From positions 611,501 to 675,500 of the forward strand of contig NZ_VFPV01000001.1 in NCBI RefSeq assembly GCF_006716905.1: a stretch of DNA of 64,000 bases. The letters run 5' to 3'. This DNA comes from Acidovorax temperans (lineage in GTDB: Bacteria > Pseudomonadota > Gammaproteobacteria > Burkholderiales > Burkholderiaceae_C). This document shows, piece after piece, positions 42,729 through 52,732 of the stretch; position 1 is the first letter of the stretch, and each line of letters begins with the position of its first letter. The notes under the pieces are model-generated. The model was not told where the DNA came from and ran no database searches. It worked only from the letters and a program-made list of their open reading frames with translations. A program made the position numbers and the translations under genes.

Positions 42729-43232
42729 TCAGGTGCCCTCTCCCCTTGGAGGAGTTTCCTGTGCCCCATCCAAATACGACTGAATGGTGTCGCCCATCCA
42801 GGCCAGGCATTCGGTCATGTCAATGCTCCCTTCACCATCCTCGCTGGCATCCAACCCACGGGATTCAATAGCCGTTTCTATTCGGTCATCATTGCTTGCG
42901 TCCTTAGCCAGCGCATCTGAGACCAGGACCTCCGAACCGGGCGGTGTTGCACGAGCATTGAAGGCTTTGTGTGCGTTTTCAGCGCCTTCAAAGAGCTCAT
43001 ACAAGCCATCGATGGCTTCGACTACCGTCGAGGCCACCTCTGAGGCCCAGGCTTGCAGCTCCGAAACCAATGTAATGGGCGGAATCAACAAGTTGTCCTC
43101 CACCCCTGTGGTGAATGTGAGCACGGAAGCATTGCTGACCTTCCATCCCTTGGCGGTCATCTGTGGAGCCAGTCGCTCGAAACACTCGGCGGTCAATGCC
43201 TGGTCGGTCGTTGCCGTCAGTGACAACACCAT
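42729..43232 (-). CDS. Hypothetical acidic protein, 167 aa
   Basis: The frame is complete from the ATG at 43232 and is soluble and acidic, with segments such as NLLIPPITLVSELQAWASEV and EAIDGLYELFEGAENAHK suggesting helices. No family is recognised. It ends four bases after the convergent XRE gene. GC content is lower than in backbone genes, in keeping with an acquired island. A possible partner of the nearby regulators, but nothing in the sequence shows this. Confidence 0.5.
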   Translation of the reverse strand: MVLSLTATTDQALTAECFERLAPQMTAKGWKVSNASVLTFTTGVEDNLLIPPITLVSELQAWASEVASTVVEAIDGLYELFEGAENAHKAFNARATPPGSEVLVSDALAKDASNDDRIETAIESRGLDASEDGEGSIDMTECLAWMGDTIQSYLDGAQETPPRGEGT

Positions 43233-43373
43233 GCCCTCGTACCAGGCCGACTGCTCAAGCCGATGCCTTGGCCTATGGCCGATTTATGCAACAAAGCCAT
43301 TTCAAGGGCAAACCTCTCATGCAAAACGACGTTGAAGACAAGACCAACACAGGTGATTCAAAGAGCCACTAAA

Positions 43374-43410
43374 TTGACCATTAGTTGGTATTTAGTGATT
43401 TAATAGCCAA
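43374..43410 (+). promoter_or_regulatory. Putative promoter and operator of the hipBA genes
   Basis: TTGACC (43374-43379) and TTTAAT (43399-43404) are 19 bp apart. A dyad TTGGTATTTA ... TTAATAGCCAA (43385-43410) covers the -10 region just before the hipB ATG. Autorepression by HipB at such a site is the rule in this family; the exact operator is inferred. Confidence 0.45.
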
Positions 43411-43411
43411 T

Positions 43412-43741
43412 ATGATAGACTTTGCATTCTCCACCAGCGATGAAATAACCGCAGAGTTGGGCCTGCGGCTCAAAGCAGTGCGCCTGTCGCAGTCGCTGAC
43501 GCAGGCCGACCTGGCCGAGCGAGCCGGGATTTCGGTTGGCACGGTCAAGTCCCTCGAAAGAACCGGCCAGTCCTCTGTGGCGTCGCTGGTCCGCGTCGTG
43601 CAGGCCTTGGGGCTGACCGACCAGCTGCAATCGCTGTTTGTGCTCAAGGTGCAGTCGATTGCCGAGATGGAGCAAGCCCAGCTGGCCCAACGTCAGCGGG
43701 CACCGCGCAAGACCCGGGTTCCCCTGCGGAGTCGGCCATGA
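43412..43741 (+). CDS. hipB: HipB-like antitoxin/XRE regulator, 109 aa
   Basis: The ATG at 43412 (MIDFAFSTSDEITAELGLRL) is chosen; an earlier GTG-type start at 43385 falls inside the operator. The helix-turn-helix is LRLKAVRLSQSLTQADLAER, AGISVGTVKSLERTGQSS. A long C-terminal extension is basic (QRQRAPRKTRVPLRSRP). HipB dimers neutralise the HipA kinase and repress the operon. The stop overlaps the hipA ATG (ATGA), giving coupled translation. Confidence 0.88.
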   Translation: MIDFAFSTSDEITAELGLRLKAVRLSQSLTQADLAERAGISVGTVKSLERTGQSSVASLVRVVQALGLTDQLQSLFVLKVQSIAEMEQAQLAQRQRAPRKTRVPLRSRP

Positions 43742-44964
43742 AGAAGCTGCAGGTGTTCTACGAAGGCTGGGGCGAGCGTTGGCCAATGGCCACCCTGGCC
43801 GATGATGGCCGACACCTGCTGTTTGAATACAGCGCGGAAGCGCTTGAACAGGGACTGGAGCTTTCGCCCAGGCACCTGGTCCTCAGAGCCCAAGCCTACG
43901 GCGGTTTTCCGGAACACCAGATGCGCTTACCTGGCCTGGTGGCCGATGCCCTGCCCGATGGCTGGGGGCTGATGCTGATGGACCGGCTATTTCGCAAAGC
44001 TGGGCGCCAGTCATCTGAGTTGTCGCCGCTGGACCGGCTGGCGTTCATCGGCACCAGGGCCATGGGAGCATTGACGTTCGAGCCCGCTGACCCGTTGGCC
44101 CTGTCAGGCGAGGATGTCCAGCTGTTGGCGCTGGCCCAGCAGGCGCAGGCGGTCATTGCTGGCCAGGATAGCGTCGCGTTGAAAGCCCTGGCGCTGATGG
44201 GCGGCTCACCGCATGGTGCGCGTCCCAAGGTGCTGGTCTTTCACGACCCGCACACTGGTCACATGAGCAACCAACCGTTTGCAGGCGGCGGGGCTTGGCT
44301 GGTCAAGTTCCAGGCGCAGGCGGAACACAAAGAGGTCTGCGCCATCGAAAACCTGTACGCCGATTTGGCGCGCGCTTTTGGGTTGGACATTCCGGCCACC
44401 CGTTACTTTGACCTGGACAAAAAGCTGGCTGGCTTTGGCATCGAGCGCTTTGACGTGGAGCGCGGCATGCGTGTGCCAGTGCACACGCTTGCGGGCCTGT
44501 TGCATGCCAATTTCCGACTGCCGTCGGCAGTGGACTACACAACCTTCCTCAGAGCCACCCGATTCCTGACCCGCAGTCAGGTTGAGGTGAACAAGGCGTA
44601 TGAGCGAGCAGTGTTCAACGTGGTGTTCAACAACCGTGACGACCACGCCAAGAACATTTCATTCCGACTGTCACAGGACCGGACCTGGCACCTTTCCCCC
44701 GCTTACGACCTGACGTATTGCGAAGGTCCAGGGGGTGAACACCAGATGGATGTCTGTGGCGAGGGACGCTCCATCACACGAAACCACATGATGGACCTGG
44801 CCAGGCAAGGGGATGTGCCCGTGGCATTCGCTCAGGACAGCTTGGAGCGAGCCCTCAGCCTGGTCGATGCGTTCCCTACGATGGCGAAGAACCACCCCAT
44901 CCGGCAGGCCTCATTGCGCATCATTACGTCAGCTGTCGAGGGAAGTCGGGAGCGGCTTCGCTGA
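43738..44964 (+). CDS. hipA: HipA-like serine/threonine kinase toxin, 408 aa
   Basis: HipA fold with an N-terminal subdomain (VFYEGWGERWPMATL, LPGLVADALPDGWGLMLMD) and a kinase core. The ATP-binding loop is GGSPHGARPKVL. The catalytic loop is NRDDHAKNISF with the essential Asp, and the metal-binding motif is LSPAYDLTYCEG. Known HipA proteins phosphorylate glutamyl-tRNA synthetase (or a related synthetase) and cause growth arrest. All key motifs are kept. The gene ends 15 bp before an IS-delta copy and appears complete, though the last residues are close to the insertion. Confidence 0.92.
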   Translation: MKKLQVFYEGWGERWPMATLADDGRHLLFEYSAEALEQGLELSPRHLVLRAQAYGGFPEHQMRLPGLVADALPDGWGLMLMDRLFRKAGRQSSELSPLDRLAFIGTRAMGALTFEPADPLALSGEDVQLLALAQQAQAVIAGQDSVALKALALMGGSPHGARPKVLVFHDPHTGHMSNQPFAGGGAWLVKFQAQAEHKEVCAIENLYADLARAFGLDIPATRYFDLDKKLAGFGIERFDVERGMRVPVHTLAGLLHANFRLPSAVDYTTFLRATRFLTRSQVEVNKAYERAVFNVVFNNRDDHAKNISFRLSQDRTWHLSPAYDLTYCEGPGGEHQMDVCGEGRSITRNHMMDLARQGDVPVAFAQDSLERALSLVDAFPTMAKNHPIRQASLRIITSAVEGSRERLR

Positions 44965-44979
44965 GGCGAAGAAATTTAG

Positions 44980-46130
44980 GGCAACGCTGATTAAGGTCCA
45001 CCGTTGAGGGGGGTCAAACGTTATCCGCAGATGAAGCAGCAGACCCTGGCAATGGCCGCAGATCAAGACAACGGATTCGAGCATTCGCGCAAACCCACCC
45101 GACGCGAAGAGTTCTTGCGGACCATGGAGACAATAGTGCCATGGGCCGCTCTGTGCCAGGTGATAGAGCCGCACTACCCCAAAGCAGGCAACGGCCGCCC
45201 GCCCATTGGCCTTGAGCGCATGCTGCGCATCCATTTTCTTCAGCACTGGTTCAACCTGGCCGATCTGGCGTGCGAGGAGGCTCTGTATGACAGTGCCAGT
45301 CTGCGCCGCTTTGTGGGGATTGACCTGGGCCGCGAACGCGTGCCCGACGCCACCACGCTGCTGAAGTTTCGCAAACTGCTCCATGAGCACAAACTGGGCG
45401 AAGCCCTGTTTGCCAAGGTAGGCCAGCAATTGCAGGAGCGCGGCTTCAAGGTCAACACCGGCACCATCGTGGATGCCACCATCATCGCCGCGCCCAGTTC
45501 TACCAAGAACGCCGACAAGGCGCGCGACCCCGACATGCACCAGACCCGCAAAGGCCAGCAATGGTATTTCGGCATGAAGCTGCACATTGGGGTGGACAGC
45601 CAAAGCGGGCTGGCGCACAGCGCCGTGGTGACGGCGGCCAACGTGCACGACAAACACCCACTGCCCGATCTGCTGCATGGCAATGAGCGACGCGTGTACG
45701 GCGACTCGGCCTATGCCAGCCAGAAAACACTGATAGCGAGCTAAGCCCCCAGGGCCAAGGACTTCACCAACCAGCGCACCCGCCGTGCGGGCGAGGTGGA
45801 CGAAGTTCAGCGGGCCAAGAACCGCAACAAGTCACGGGTGCGCGCTCGGGTCGAGCATGTCTTTGCGGTGGTAAAGCGCCTGTGGGGATTCACCAAGGTG
45901 CGCTATCGCGGGCTGCAAAAGAACGCCACGCGTGCGTTCACGGCCTTGGCGCTGGCCAACATCTACCTCGCCCGCGGGCGCTTGCTGGGACAGGTGCGCC
46001 CGTAAGGGTGGAAATCGGGCCTCAAGGCCCTGCGAACGGCCCAAATGGGCGGCGCAAGAGGCCACAAAATCCAAAAAATGGCGTCTTCCGCGTTCGCGCG
46101 GGAAATTTCGAGGGCTTGTTCAGCGTAGCC
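44980..46130 (+). mobile_element. 1151-bp IS5-family element (IS-delta), copy 2
   Basis: Same ends as copy 1 but uninterrupted by IS3. The flanks are TTAG on the left and CTAA on the right, which do not form a direct duplication. So one flank has been replaced by rearrangement, or insertion was abnormal. The right end cuts into a StbD-like antitoxin gene. Confidence 0.93.
45031..46005 (+). pseudogene. IS5-family transposase (IS-delta copy 2) with an in-frame stop
   Basis: The sequence is nearly identical to copy 1, with scattered single-base differences. However, at 45742-45744 the codon that is AAA in copy 1 (ASKAPRAKD) is TAA. This cuts the protein at about 237 residues, before the RARVEHVFAVVKR segment with the DDE Glu, so the product cannot be catalytic. 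The downstream frame stays open to 46005, suggesting a recent mutation. Confidence 0.9.
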
Positions 46131-46345
46131 CTAAGTTCAAGATGAGACCTGCAGCAGTGCTCAGAGGGGCAAATCACCGCCCGGTGGCGGTTCTCAAGCG
46201 CAATCGCGTCGCCTTTTACGTGCTCGAGCCACGTCTGTTCGAAGCAATGATGGATGAACTCGCCGACCAAGAGCTCTACTGCAGGGCATCGAGTCGCTTG
46301 GTCAATCAGCTCCGCGCCATCGAGGTAGATATTGACGAGCTCTGA
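46131..46345 (+). pseudogene. StbD/YefM-type antitoxin remnant, 5' end removed
   Basis: The frame reads KFKMRPAAVLRGANHRPVAV, then LKRNRVAFYVLEPRLFEAMM, a close match to the core of Phd/YefM/StbD antitoxins. The first 10-15 residues are lost at the IS-delta end. An ATG at 46142 could still start a 67-residue form, but the N-terminal DNA-contacting strand would be missing. No RelE/StbE toxin follows. The 130 bp after it before the next IS hold a short start of another gene only. Confidence 0.7.
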
Positions 46346-46484
46346 GCAAGCGAGGGTGAGGCTAGCCCCGGGATGGTTTAGTCAACTAAACGTTTTGGCG
46401 CCAATGGCCCGTCTGGCAGCTGACAGGCGGCACTTGCCTCCCTGGCGAGTTCAAGCTCATACTTGCCAATACAGGAGTACTTAA

Positions 46485-47805
46485 CAGGCCGTTGAAAAAG
46501 TGGGCATCGAACGCATCAGGGACACTGTTTTCGAAGAAACGAGTGGCCCAGACGCGTCTGCGCAGCGATTGCACCGGCCAATCTGGCCTGTTTGCAGGCC
46601 ATCTCGCCCATTTCGGGCGCACGTATCCCCGGGCTCACGCATGATGCGCGTCCCACCAGCCGCCGATGCTGCCCATGCGCACCAGGTTGTAGGTGGCAAA
46701 GCACAGCAGCGCCTGACCCGTGAGCTTGGCCTGACCGATGAGCTTGGTCTTGGCCAGACCACCCACGGTCTTGATCCAGCCAAAGGCCTCCTCAATGCGC
46801 TTGCGCACCTTCTGACTGGTCTTGTAGCCCTCGTGTCGGGTGATCCGGGCATCCACCGCCGAGTGCTTGTCCTTGGCCGCCACGTGCGGCGTGACCTTGA
46901 GCTTTCGGCAGCCCTTGATGAAGGCCTTGCTGTCGTAGCCCTTGTCGGCCCCGACCGTAGCCCGCTTGTTCTTGTTGTCCCGGCGCCCAAGCATCGCGAG
47001 CGCCGCCTCGCGCTCGGCGGTGCCGCTGGCATGGGTGATCTCCACGTCCACGATCAGACCGTTGCGGTTTTCCATGAGGATGTGCGCCATGTGGCACAGG
47101 CGAGCCTTGTCGCCCGCGCTCTTCTTGAACAGCCGGGCATCGGGGTCCGTGGTACTGGCGTGGGTGTCGTTGCAGCGCTGCTGTCCTTTGAAGTCCACCT
47201 CGGGATTGCGCCCCTCAGTCGGGGTTTGGTCGTCGTCCCGGCGCTTGAAACTTTTGTGCGAGGCCCAGGCCTCGATCAGCGTGCCGTCCACGCTGAAGTG
47301 TTCGTCGCTGGTCAACTTCGCCCAATCGGCGGTGTGCTTGACCCGCTCGAAGAAGGCGCGGGCCAAGTCTTCGTTGAAGAGCCGCTCGCGGTTGGCGCTG
47401 AAGGTGGAGTGGTCCCAGACCTTGTCCTCGATGTTCAGGCCCACGAACCAGCGGTACAGCAGGTTGTAGTTGACCGCTTCGACCAACTGGCGCTCGCTGC
47501 GGATGGAGAACAGGATCTGCAGCAGCAGGGCCTTGAGCAGCATCTCCGGCGGCACCGAGGGGCGGCCCCGGCGGGCGTACACCGCGTCGAACTCGCGGTT
47601 CATCGTCGCCAGCAGCGCATCGACTGCGGCGCGCAGTTTGCGCAGCGGGTGTGTCTGCGGCACGCGCTCTTCAAGGCTGATGTAGCTGAACATCGCCCCC
47701 TGGAAGTCTTGGTTGCCTCTCATCGTCCTCGTCTGGGTTGTTCGCCGATGGCTTCAGATCGTACTGGCCGACGCCAGCGTCGGCGGGGGATTTTTCAACG
47801 GCCTG
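46485..47805 (-). mobile_element. 1321-bp IS5-family element (IS-alpha), copy 3
   Basis: Perfect TTAA duplication (46481-46484 and 47806-47809) and standard ends. It matches copy 1 almost exactly; one difference was seen near the left end (GACACTG here, GACGCTG in copy 1). Confidence 0.95.
46635..47723 (-). CDS. IS5-family transposase (IS-alpha copy 3)
   Basis: Complete 362-residue DDE transposase, identical in translation to copy 1 (SAGDKARLCHMAH and AMLGRRDNKN variants). All catalytic residues are present. The identity with copy 1 indicates recent spread. Confidence 0.95.
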   Translation of the reverse strand: MRGNQDFQGAMFSYISLEERVPQTHPLRKLRAAVDALLATMNREFDAVYARRGRPSVPPEMLLKALLLQILFSIRSERQLVEAVNYNLLYRWFVGLNIEDKVWDHSTFSANRERLFNEDLARAFFERVKHTADWAKLTSDEHFSVDGTLIEAWASHKSFKRRDDDQTPTEGRNPEVDFKGQQRCNDTHASTTDPDARLFKKSAGDKARLCHMAHILMENRNGLIVDVEITHASGTAEREAALAMLGRRDNKNKRATVGADKGYDSKAFIKGCRKLKVTPHVAAKDKHSAVDARITRHEGYKTSQKVRKRIEEAFGWIKTVGGLAKTKLIGQAKLTGQALLCFATYNLVRMGSIGGWWDAHHA

Positions 47806-47907
47806 TTAATGGTTGTTGGCGCACGTAAACATTTCGACCACGCCTTGCTTGAGCTCAAGCAAGCGAGCTGAGGTTGCCCCTGAATTTCGGAGCGCTTAGC
47901 CCGGGTT

Positions 47908-48780
47908 TCATGCGGCGTTCTTGCGCTGAGCCGCCAGCCAGCGTTGCTCGTATTGCATGGGGCTGAGATAGCCCAGCGCCGAATGCAGACGAGAGTGATT
48001 GTAGAAGGCCATCCAGTTCAGAATGGCTGTCCTGGCCTGCTCTCGGGTGGCAAACCTTTGCCCCAGCACGCAAGCCACCTTCAGATGGCCCCAGAAGCTC
48101 TCCGTGGGCGCGTTGTCCCAGCAGTTGCCCTTGCGGCTCATGGATGAACTGATACCCCAGGCCTTCATCGTGGTCTGGAACTCATGGCTGCAGTACTGGC
48201 TGCCGCGGTCGCTGTGGAAGATCAGCCCCTTGGCTGGCCTGCGGCGCCAGCAGGCCATCAGCAGCGCGTCTTTGACCAGGCTGGTCTGCATGTGCGGCTG
48301 CATGCTCCAGCCCACCACCTGGCGGCTGTGCAGGTCAAGCACCGCAGCCAGGTACAGCCACCCCTCATCGGTGGGGATGTAAGTGATGTCGCCGCTCCAC
48401 AGCAGATTGGGCGCCTCGGGGTTGAAGCGCCGCTGCACGAGATCCGGAGCCACCGGCAGGTGGTGCTTGCTGTCGGTGGTAACGACGAACTTCTTCTTGG
48501 TGCGCGCCTTGATCCCGTGGCGCTGCATCAGCACGCGCACACGCTCTTTGCCCACGCGGATGCCCCTGGCCAACAGCTCCTTGTGCATGCGGGGCCAACC
48601 GTACTCGCCTTTGATCTCCGCGTGAATGGCACGTATGTGCGCCAGCAAGGCTTCGTCGCTCTGAAACCGGCTGGGGCAATGATCAGGTTCACCCTGACCT
48701 CGCTTCCAGTTGAAGTACCCGCTGGTGCTGATCTCCAGCACCTCGCACATCAGGCTCACAGGCCATGCCTTGCCGCTCAT
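47908..48780 (-). CDS. IS3-family OrfB transposase (IS-epsilon copy 2)
   Basis: Identical in translation to copy 1: 290 residues with the DDE residues in WSGDITYIP, FHSDRGSQYCS and APTESFWGHLK. Complete frame. Confidence 0.95.
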   Translation of the reverse strand: MSGKAWPVSLMCEVLEISTSGYFNWKRGQGEPDHCPSRFQSDEALLAHIRAIHAEIKGEYGWPRMHKELLARGIRVGKERVRVLMQRHGIKARTKKKFVVTTDSKHHLPVAPDLVQRRFNPEAPNLLWSGDITYIPTDEGWLYLAAVLDLHSRQVVGWSMQPHMQTSLVKDALLMACWRRRPAKGLIFHSDRGSQYCSHEFQTTMKAWGISSSMSRKGNCWDNAPTESFWGHLKVACVLGQRFATREQARTAILNWMAFYNHSRLHSALGYLSPMQYEQRWLAAQRKNAA

Positions 48781-49139
48781 TTGCCGGACCCAAGCGTACT
48801 TTGCAGCACATCCTGCGCAAAGTACGCTGCGGCTTTTTTTGCGATGTCGCGCTCCATCTTCAGGCGAGCCACCTCGGCCCTCAAACGCGCAAGCTCCATC
48901 TGTTCGGCTGTGACCACCGGGGCCTTCTGGCTCGGCACAACACCGCCCAATTGCCCCTTGGCATCCAGGCGAACCCAGTTGGACACATTTGATGACGGGA
49001 TGCCCAGCACCTTGGCCACCACCGCCCCAGACTGCCCGGCCTTGACCTGCCTGACAGCCTCCAGTTTGTACTCCAGGGTGTACTTGCCACGTACCTGCTT
49101 GTCGACCATTTCTTCGCTCCTTTCCAGCATTGTGGTCAT
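48777..49139 (-). CDS. IS3-family OrfA (IS-epsilon copy 2)
   Basis: Identical 120-residue helix-turn-helix protein to copy 1, with the same A7G slippery run and ATGA overlap with orfB. Confidence 0.95.
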   Translation of the reverse strand: MTTMLERSEEMVDKQVRGKYTLEYKLEAVRQVKAGQSGAVVAKVLGIPSSNVSNWVRLDAKGQLGGVVPSQKAPVVTAEQMELARLRAEVARLKMERDIAKKAAAYFAQDVLQSTLGSGK

Positions 49140-49173
49140 GAGCTAAGAACTCCACTTTTCGGGGGCAACCTCA

Positions 49174-49737
49174 GGCGTTGGTCATATGCTCGTGCAGGCC
49201 AATGTCCTGCATCAGCAGGGGATGCTGCGTAAGGTGGTTGTTCGGCTTCCGTCACCATTGCCCCTGTCGACGACCGCTGTCGCTACTGGGCAAAAATCTG
49301 CCGCGCTGAGCAAGCGCTGCCTCACCCCACCAACGCGCTCCGCGCCGAAGACCTGCCAGGGCGCTACCTGCTGCGTGGCCAGGACGAATTGCTGCCAGGT
49401 GATGTGCTGTTTGAAGGCGAGGCCAGCTCACCTCGCGCCTTCAACGCTGCGTTGTAAGCCTTCCAGTTCGTTGTGCGGTACTTAACCCGACCCCAGCTCG
49501 TCTCTCTCATCTCCCGAGCCTACATCAGCTGCGACCGGCATTTGTGCAACAACGCCGTCGAGCGTTATCGAGCGCGCTTGCGAAGTCGTCGCCGCCCGCG
49601 TCGGCAAATCCTCCCGCCACGCCGCAGCTCCACGCACGCATCAGCGAAGCCGTGGCAGCCCTGCCTTAAAATGGCCGGCTAACCTTCCTGTCTCTGGACT
49701 CGGCCAACCAGGCCCTTTCCTGCACCAACTACCACCC
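49174..49737. other. Gene remnants between the IS cluster and valS
   Basis: A frame without a start codon, open from 49233 to the TAA at 49455-49457 on the plus strand, codes a natural-looking tail (CRYWAKICRAEQALPHP, EDLPGRYLLRGQDELLPGD). It is probably the 3' end of a gene destroyed by IS insertion. The rest, 49458-49680, has only short overlapping frames and no recognisable domain. The valS leader occupies the last 50 bp. Confidence 0.5.
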
Positions 49738-52635
49738 ATGAGCACGCCCCTGCAACAACCCGGCCTCGAAAGCCTGTCCAAGTCGTTTGAACCTGCTGCA
49801 TTGGAAGCCCACTGGGGCCCTGAATGGGAAAAACGTGGATACGGCGCGGCGGGCCACCGCGGCACGGGCGCGCCAGTGGCGGGCGAGCCCGCTTTCTCCA
49901 TCCAGCTGCCGCCCCCCAACGTGACGGGCACGCTGCACATGGGCCATGCGTTCAACCAGACGATCATGGACAGCCTCACGCGCTACCACCGCATGCGCGG
50001 CTTCAACACGGTGTGGGTGCCGGGCACTGACCACGCGGGCATCGCCACGCAGATCGTGGTGGAGCGCCAGCTGCAGGAGCAGGGCATCAGCCGCTACGAC
50101 ATGGGCCCCACCCCGCCCGAGGCGCGCAAGAACTTCGTGAGCAAGGTATGGGAGTGGAAGGAAAAGTCCGGCAACACCATCACCACGCAGATGCGCCGCA
50201 TGGGCGACAGCGTGGACTGGAGCCGCGAATACTTCACCATGGACGACAAGCTGAGCGCCGTGGTGACCGACACCTTCGTGAAGCTGTACGAGCAGGGCCT
50301 GATCTACCGCGGCAAGCGCCTGGTGAACTGGGACCCGAAGCTGCAGTCCGCCGTGTCTGACCTGGAAGTGGAGAGCGAAGAAAAAGACGGCTCGCTGTGG
50401 CACATCGCCTACCCCCTGGCCGATGGATCGGGCAGCCTGACGGTAGCCACCACCCGGCCTGAGACCATGCTGGGCGACGTGGCGCTGATGGTGCACCCGG
50501 AGGACGCGCGTTACACGCACCTCATCGGCAAGATGGTCAACCTGCCGCTGTGTGACCGTCAGATCCCGGTGATTGCCGACGAGTACGTGGACAAGGAATT
50601 CGGCACCGGCGTGGTCAAGGTCACCCCCGCGCACGACCAGAACGACTACGCCGTGGGCCAGCGCCACAAGCTGCCCATGATCGTGGTGCTGACGCTGCAA
50701 GCCACCATCAACGAGAACGCGCCCGCAAAGTACCAGGGCATGGACCGCTTCGTGGCCCGCAAGGCCATCGTGGCCGACCTTGAAGCCATCGGTGCGCTGG
50801 TCGAGGTGAAGAAGCACAAGCTCATGGTGCCGATTTGCACCCGCACCGGCCAGGTCATCGAGCCCATGCTGACGGACCAATGGTTCGTGGCCATGAGCAA
50901 GGTGGGCGAAGGCGATGCCACCGGCAAGAGCATTGCGCAAAAGGCCATCGATGCGGTGGCCAGTGGCGAGGTGACCTTTGTGCCCGAAAACTGGGTGAAC
51001 ACGTACAACCAGTGGATGAACAACATCCAGGACTGGTGCATCAGCCGCCAGCTGTGGTGGGGCCACCAGATCCCGGCCTGGTACGACGAAGACGGCAACG
51101 TGATCGTGGCCCGCAACGAAGCCGAGGCCCAGGCCAAGGCGCCCGGCAAGACGCTGCGCCGCGATGAAGACGTGCTCGACACCTGGTACTCATCCGCCCT
51201 CGTGCCCTTCAGCACCATGGGCTGGCCCAACCAGGGCGACAGCGCCACCGACGACTTCAATCTGTACCTGCCCAGCAGCGTGCTGGTCACGGGCTACGAC
51301 ATCATCTTCTTCTGGGTCGCCCGGATGATCATGATGACCACGCACTTCACGGGCCGCGTGCCGTTCAAGCACGTGTACATCCACGGCCTGGTGCGCGACG
51401 CGCAGGGCAAGAAGATGTCCAAGTCCGAAGGCAACGTGCTCGACCCGGTGGACCTGATCGACGGCATTGCGCTGGAGCCGCTGCTGGACAAGCGCACCAC
51501 CGGCCTGCGCAAGCCCGAGACTGCGCCCACCGTGCGCAAGAACACGCAAAAGGAATTCCCCGACGGCATTCCGGCCTATGGCGCCGATGCGTTGCGCTTT
51601 ACGTTTGCCGCGCTGGCATCACTGGGCCGCAGCATCAACTTCGACAGCAAGCGCTGCGAGGGCTACCGCAACTTCTGCAACAAGCTCTGGAACGCCAGCC
51701 GCTTTGTGCTGATGAACTGCGAAGGCCAGGACTGCGGCCTGAAAGAGCACACCAAGGAAGAATGCCAGCCAGGTGGCCCCGCCCACGGCTACATGCAGTT
51801 CAGTCAGGCCGACCGCTGGATCACCTCGCTGCTGCAAAAGACCGAGGCCGAGGTGGCCAAGGGCTTTGAAGAGTACCGCCTGGACAACGTGGCCAACACG
51901 ATCTATGACTTTGTCTGGAACGAGTACTGCGACTGGTACCTGGAAATTGCCAAGGTGCAGATCCAGAACGGCACCGAAGCGCAGCAGCGTGCCACGCGCC
52001 GCACGCTGATCCGCACGCTCGAAGCCATCCTGCGCCTGGCCCACCCCATCATCCCGTTCATCACCGAAGCCCTGTGGCAGGTGGTGGCGCCTGTGGCCGG
52101 CATCCCGGGCGAGTCGGTCAGCATTGCGCGCTACCCCCAGGCCCAGCCCGAGAAGATCGACGAGGCCGCGATTGCCCACATGGGCCGCGTGAAGGGCCTG
52201 GTGGACGCTTGCCGCGCATTGCGTGGCGAAATGAACGTGTCCCCGTCCACCCGCCTGCCGCTGTACACCGTGGGCGACACCGACCTCATGCGCGGCGTAG
52301 GCCCGGTGCTGCAGGCACTGGCCAAGCTCAGCGAGGTCAAGGTGTTTGACGACGAGGCCGCCTGGGCCGCTGCCGCGCAGGCAGCGCCTGTGGCCGTGGT
52401 GGGCGAAGCTCGGCTGGCGCTGTACATGGAGATTGACGTGGCCGCCGAGAAGGCCCGCTTGTCCAAGGAAATCGCCCGCATCGAAGGCGAAGTCGCCAAG
52501 GCCAACAACAAGCTCTCGAACGAAGCCTTTGTGGCCAAGGCCCCACCGGCCGTGATCGACCAGGAAAAGAAGCGCATCGCTGACTTCGGCGCCACGCTGA
52601 CCCGCCTGCGCGACCAGCTGGGTCGCCTGGGCTGA
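49738..52635 (+). CDS. valS: Valyl-tRNA synthetase, 965 aa
   Basis: Class I synthetase with the HIGH motif as HMGH (residues 67-70, in [15 protein letters not shown]) and KMSKS at residues 559-563 ([14 protein letters not shown]). The editing domain ([18 protein letters not shown]), the anticodon-binding domain (about residues 660-840) and the C-terminal coiled-coil arm ([20 protein letters not shown]) that marks ValS are all present. Length is standard. It charges tRNA-Val and is essential. It marks the return to backbone sequence right of the IS cluster. Confidence 0.98.
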   Translation: MSTPLQQPGLESLSKSFEPAALEAHWGPEWEKRGYGAAGHRGTGAPVAGEPAFSIQLPPPNVTGTLHMGHAFNQTIMDSLTRYHRMRGFNTVWVPGTDHAGIATQIVVERQLQEQGISRYDMGPTPPEARKNFVSKVWEWKEKSGNTITTQMRRMGDSVDWSREYFTMDDKLSAVVTDTFVKLYEQGLIYRGKRLVNWDPKLQSAVSDLEVESEEKDGSLWHIAYPLADGSGSLTVATTRPETMLGDVALMVHPEDARYTHLIGKMVNLPLCDRQIPVIADEYVDKEFGTGVVKVTPAHDQNDYAVGQRHKLPMIVVLTLQATINENAPAKYQGMDRFVARKAIVADLEAIGALVEVKKHKLMVPICTRTGQVIEPMLTDQWFVAMSKVGEGDATGKSIAQKAIDAVASGEVTFVPENWVNTYNQWMNNIQDWCISRQLWWGHQIPAWYDEDGNVIVARNEAEAQAKAPGKTLRRDEDVLDTWYSSALVPFSTMGWPNQGDSATDDFNLYLPSSVLVTGYDIIFFWVARMIMMTTHFTGRVPFKHVYIHGLVRDAQGKKMSKSEGNVLDPVDLIDGIALEPLLDKRTTGLRKPETAPTVRKNTQKEFPDGIPAYGADALRFTFAALASLGRSINFDSKRCEGYRNFCNKLWNASRFVLMNCEGQDCGLKEHTKEECQPGGPAHGYMQFSQADRWITSLLQKTEAEVAKGFEEYRLDNVANTIYDFVWNEYCDWYLEIAKVQIQNGTEAQQRATRRTLIRTLEAILRLAHPIIPFITEALWQVVAPVAGIPGESVSIARYPQAQPEKIDEAAIAHMGRVKGLVDACRALRGEMNVSPSTRLPLYTVGDTDLMRGVGPVLQALAKLSEVKVFDDEAAWAAAAQAAPVAVVGEARLALYMEIDVAAEKARLSKEIARIEGEVAKANNKLSNEAFVAKAPPAVIDQEKKRIADFGATLTRLRDQLGRLG

Positions 52636-52732
52636 CAGAACAAAAGTGAAGGGCCGGGCAGCTCTGGCCTGACACTTGCATATCCACGACGACCACAACA
52701 CCCCGAATCCCTGTCTTCACTCAAGGAGTCTC

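Larger units (their letters stand above)
46474..47868 (+). pseudogene. Broken gene start: ribosome-binding site and first 20 codons separated by IS-alpha copy 3 and cut by IS3
   Basis: A Shine-Dalgarno-like AGGAG at 46474-46478 is followed by TACTTAA and then IS-alpha copy 3. After the element, TTAATGG resumes with the ATG at 47809 and codes MVVGARKHFDHALLELKQAS, ending where IS-epsilon copy 2 begins (47869). Joining across the TTAA duplication restores AGGAG-TACTTA-ATG with normal spacing. I do not recognise the family from 20 residues. Confidence 0.5.
47869..49173 (-). mobile_element. 1305-bp IS3-family element (IS-epsilon), copy 2, inverted
   Basis: Same length and ends as copy 1 but in the opposite orientation. 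The flanks (GAGC on the left, GGCG on the right) show no 3- or 4-bp duplication, which suggests that one side was lost or rearranged after insertion. Confidence 0.93.

Noticed and set aside
48184-49146. 320-codon frame opposite the IS3 orfA/orfB genes (also at 31831-32793)
   Set aside because: Antisense shadow of a well-recognised IS3 transposase.
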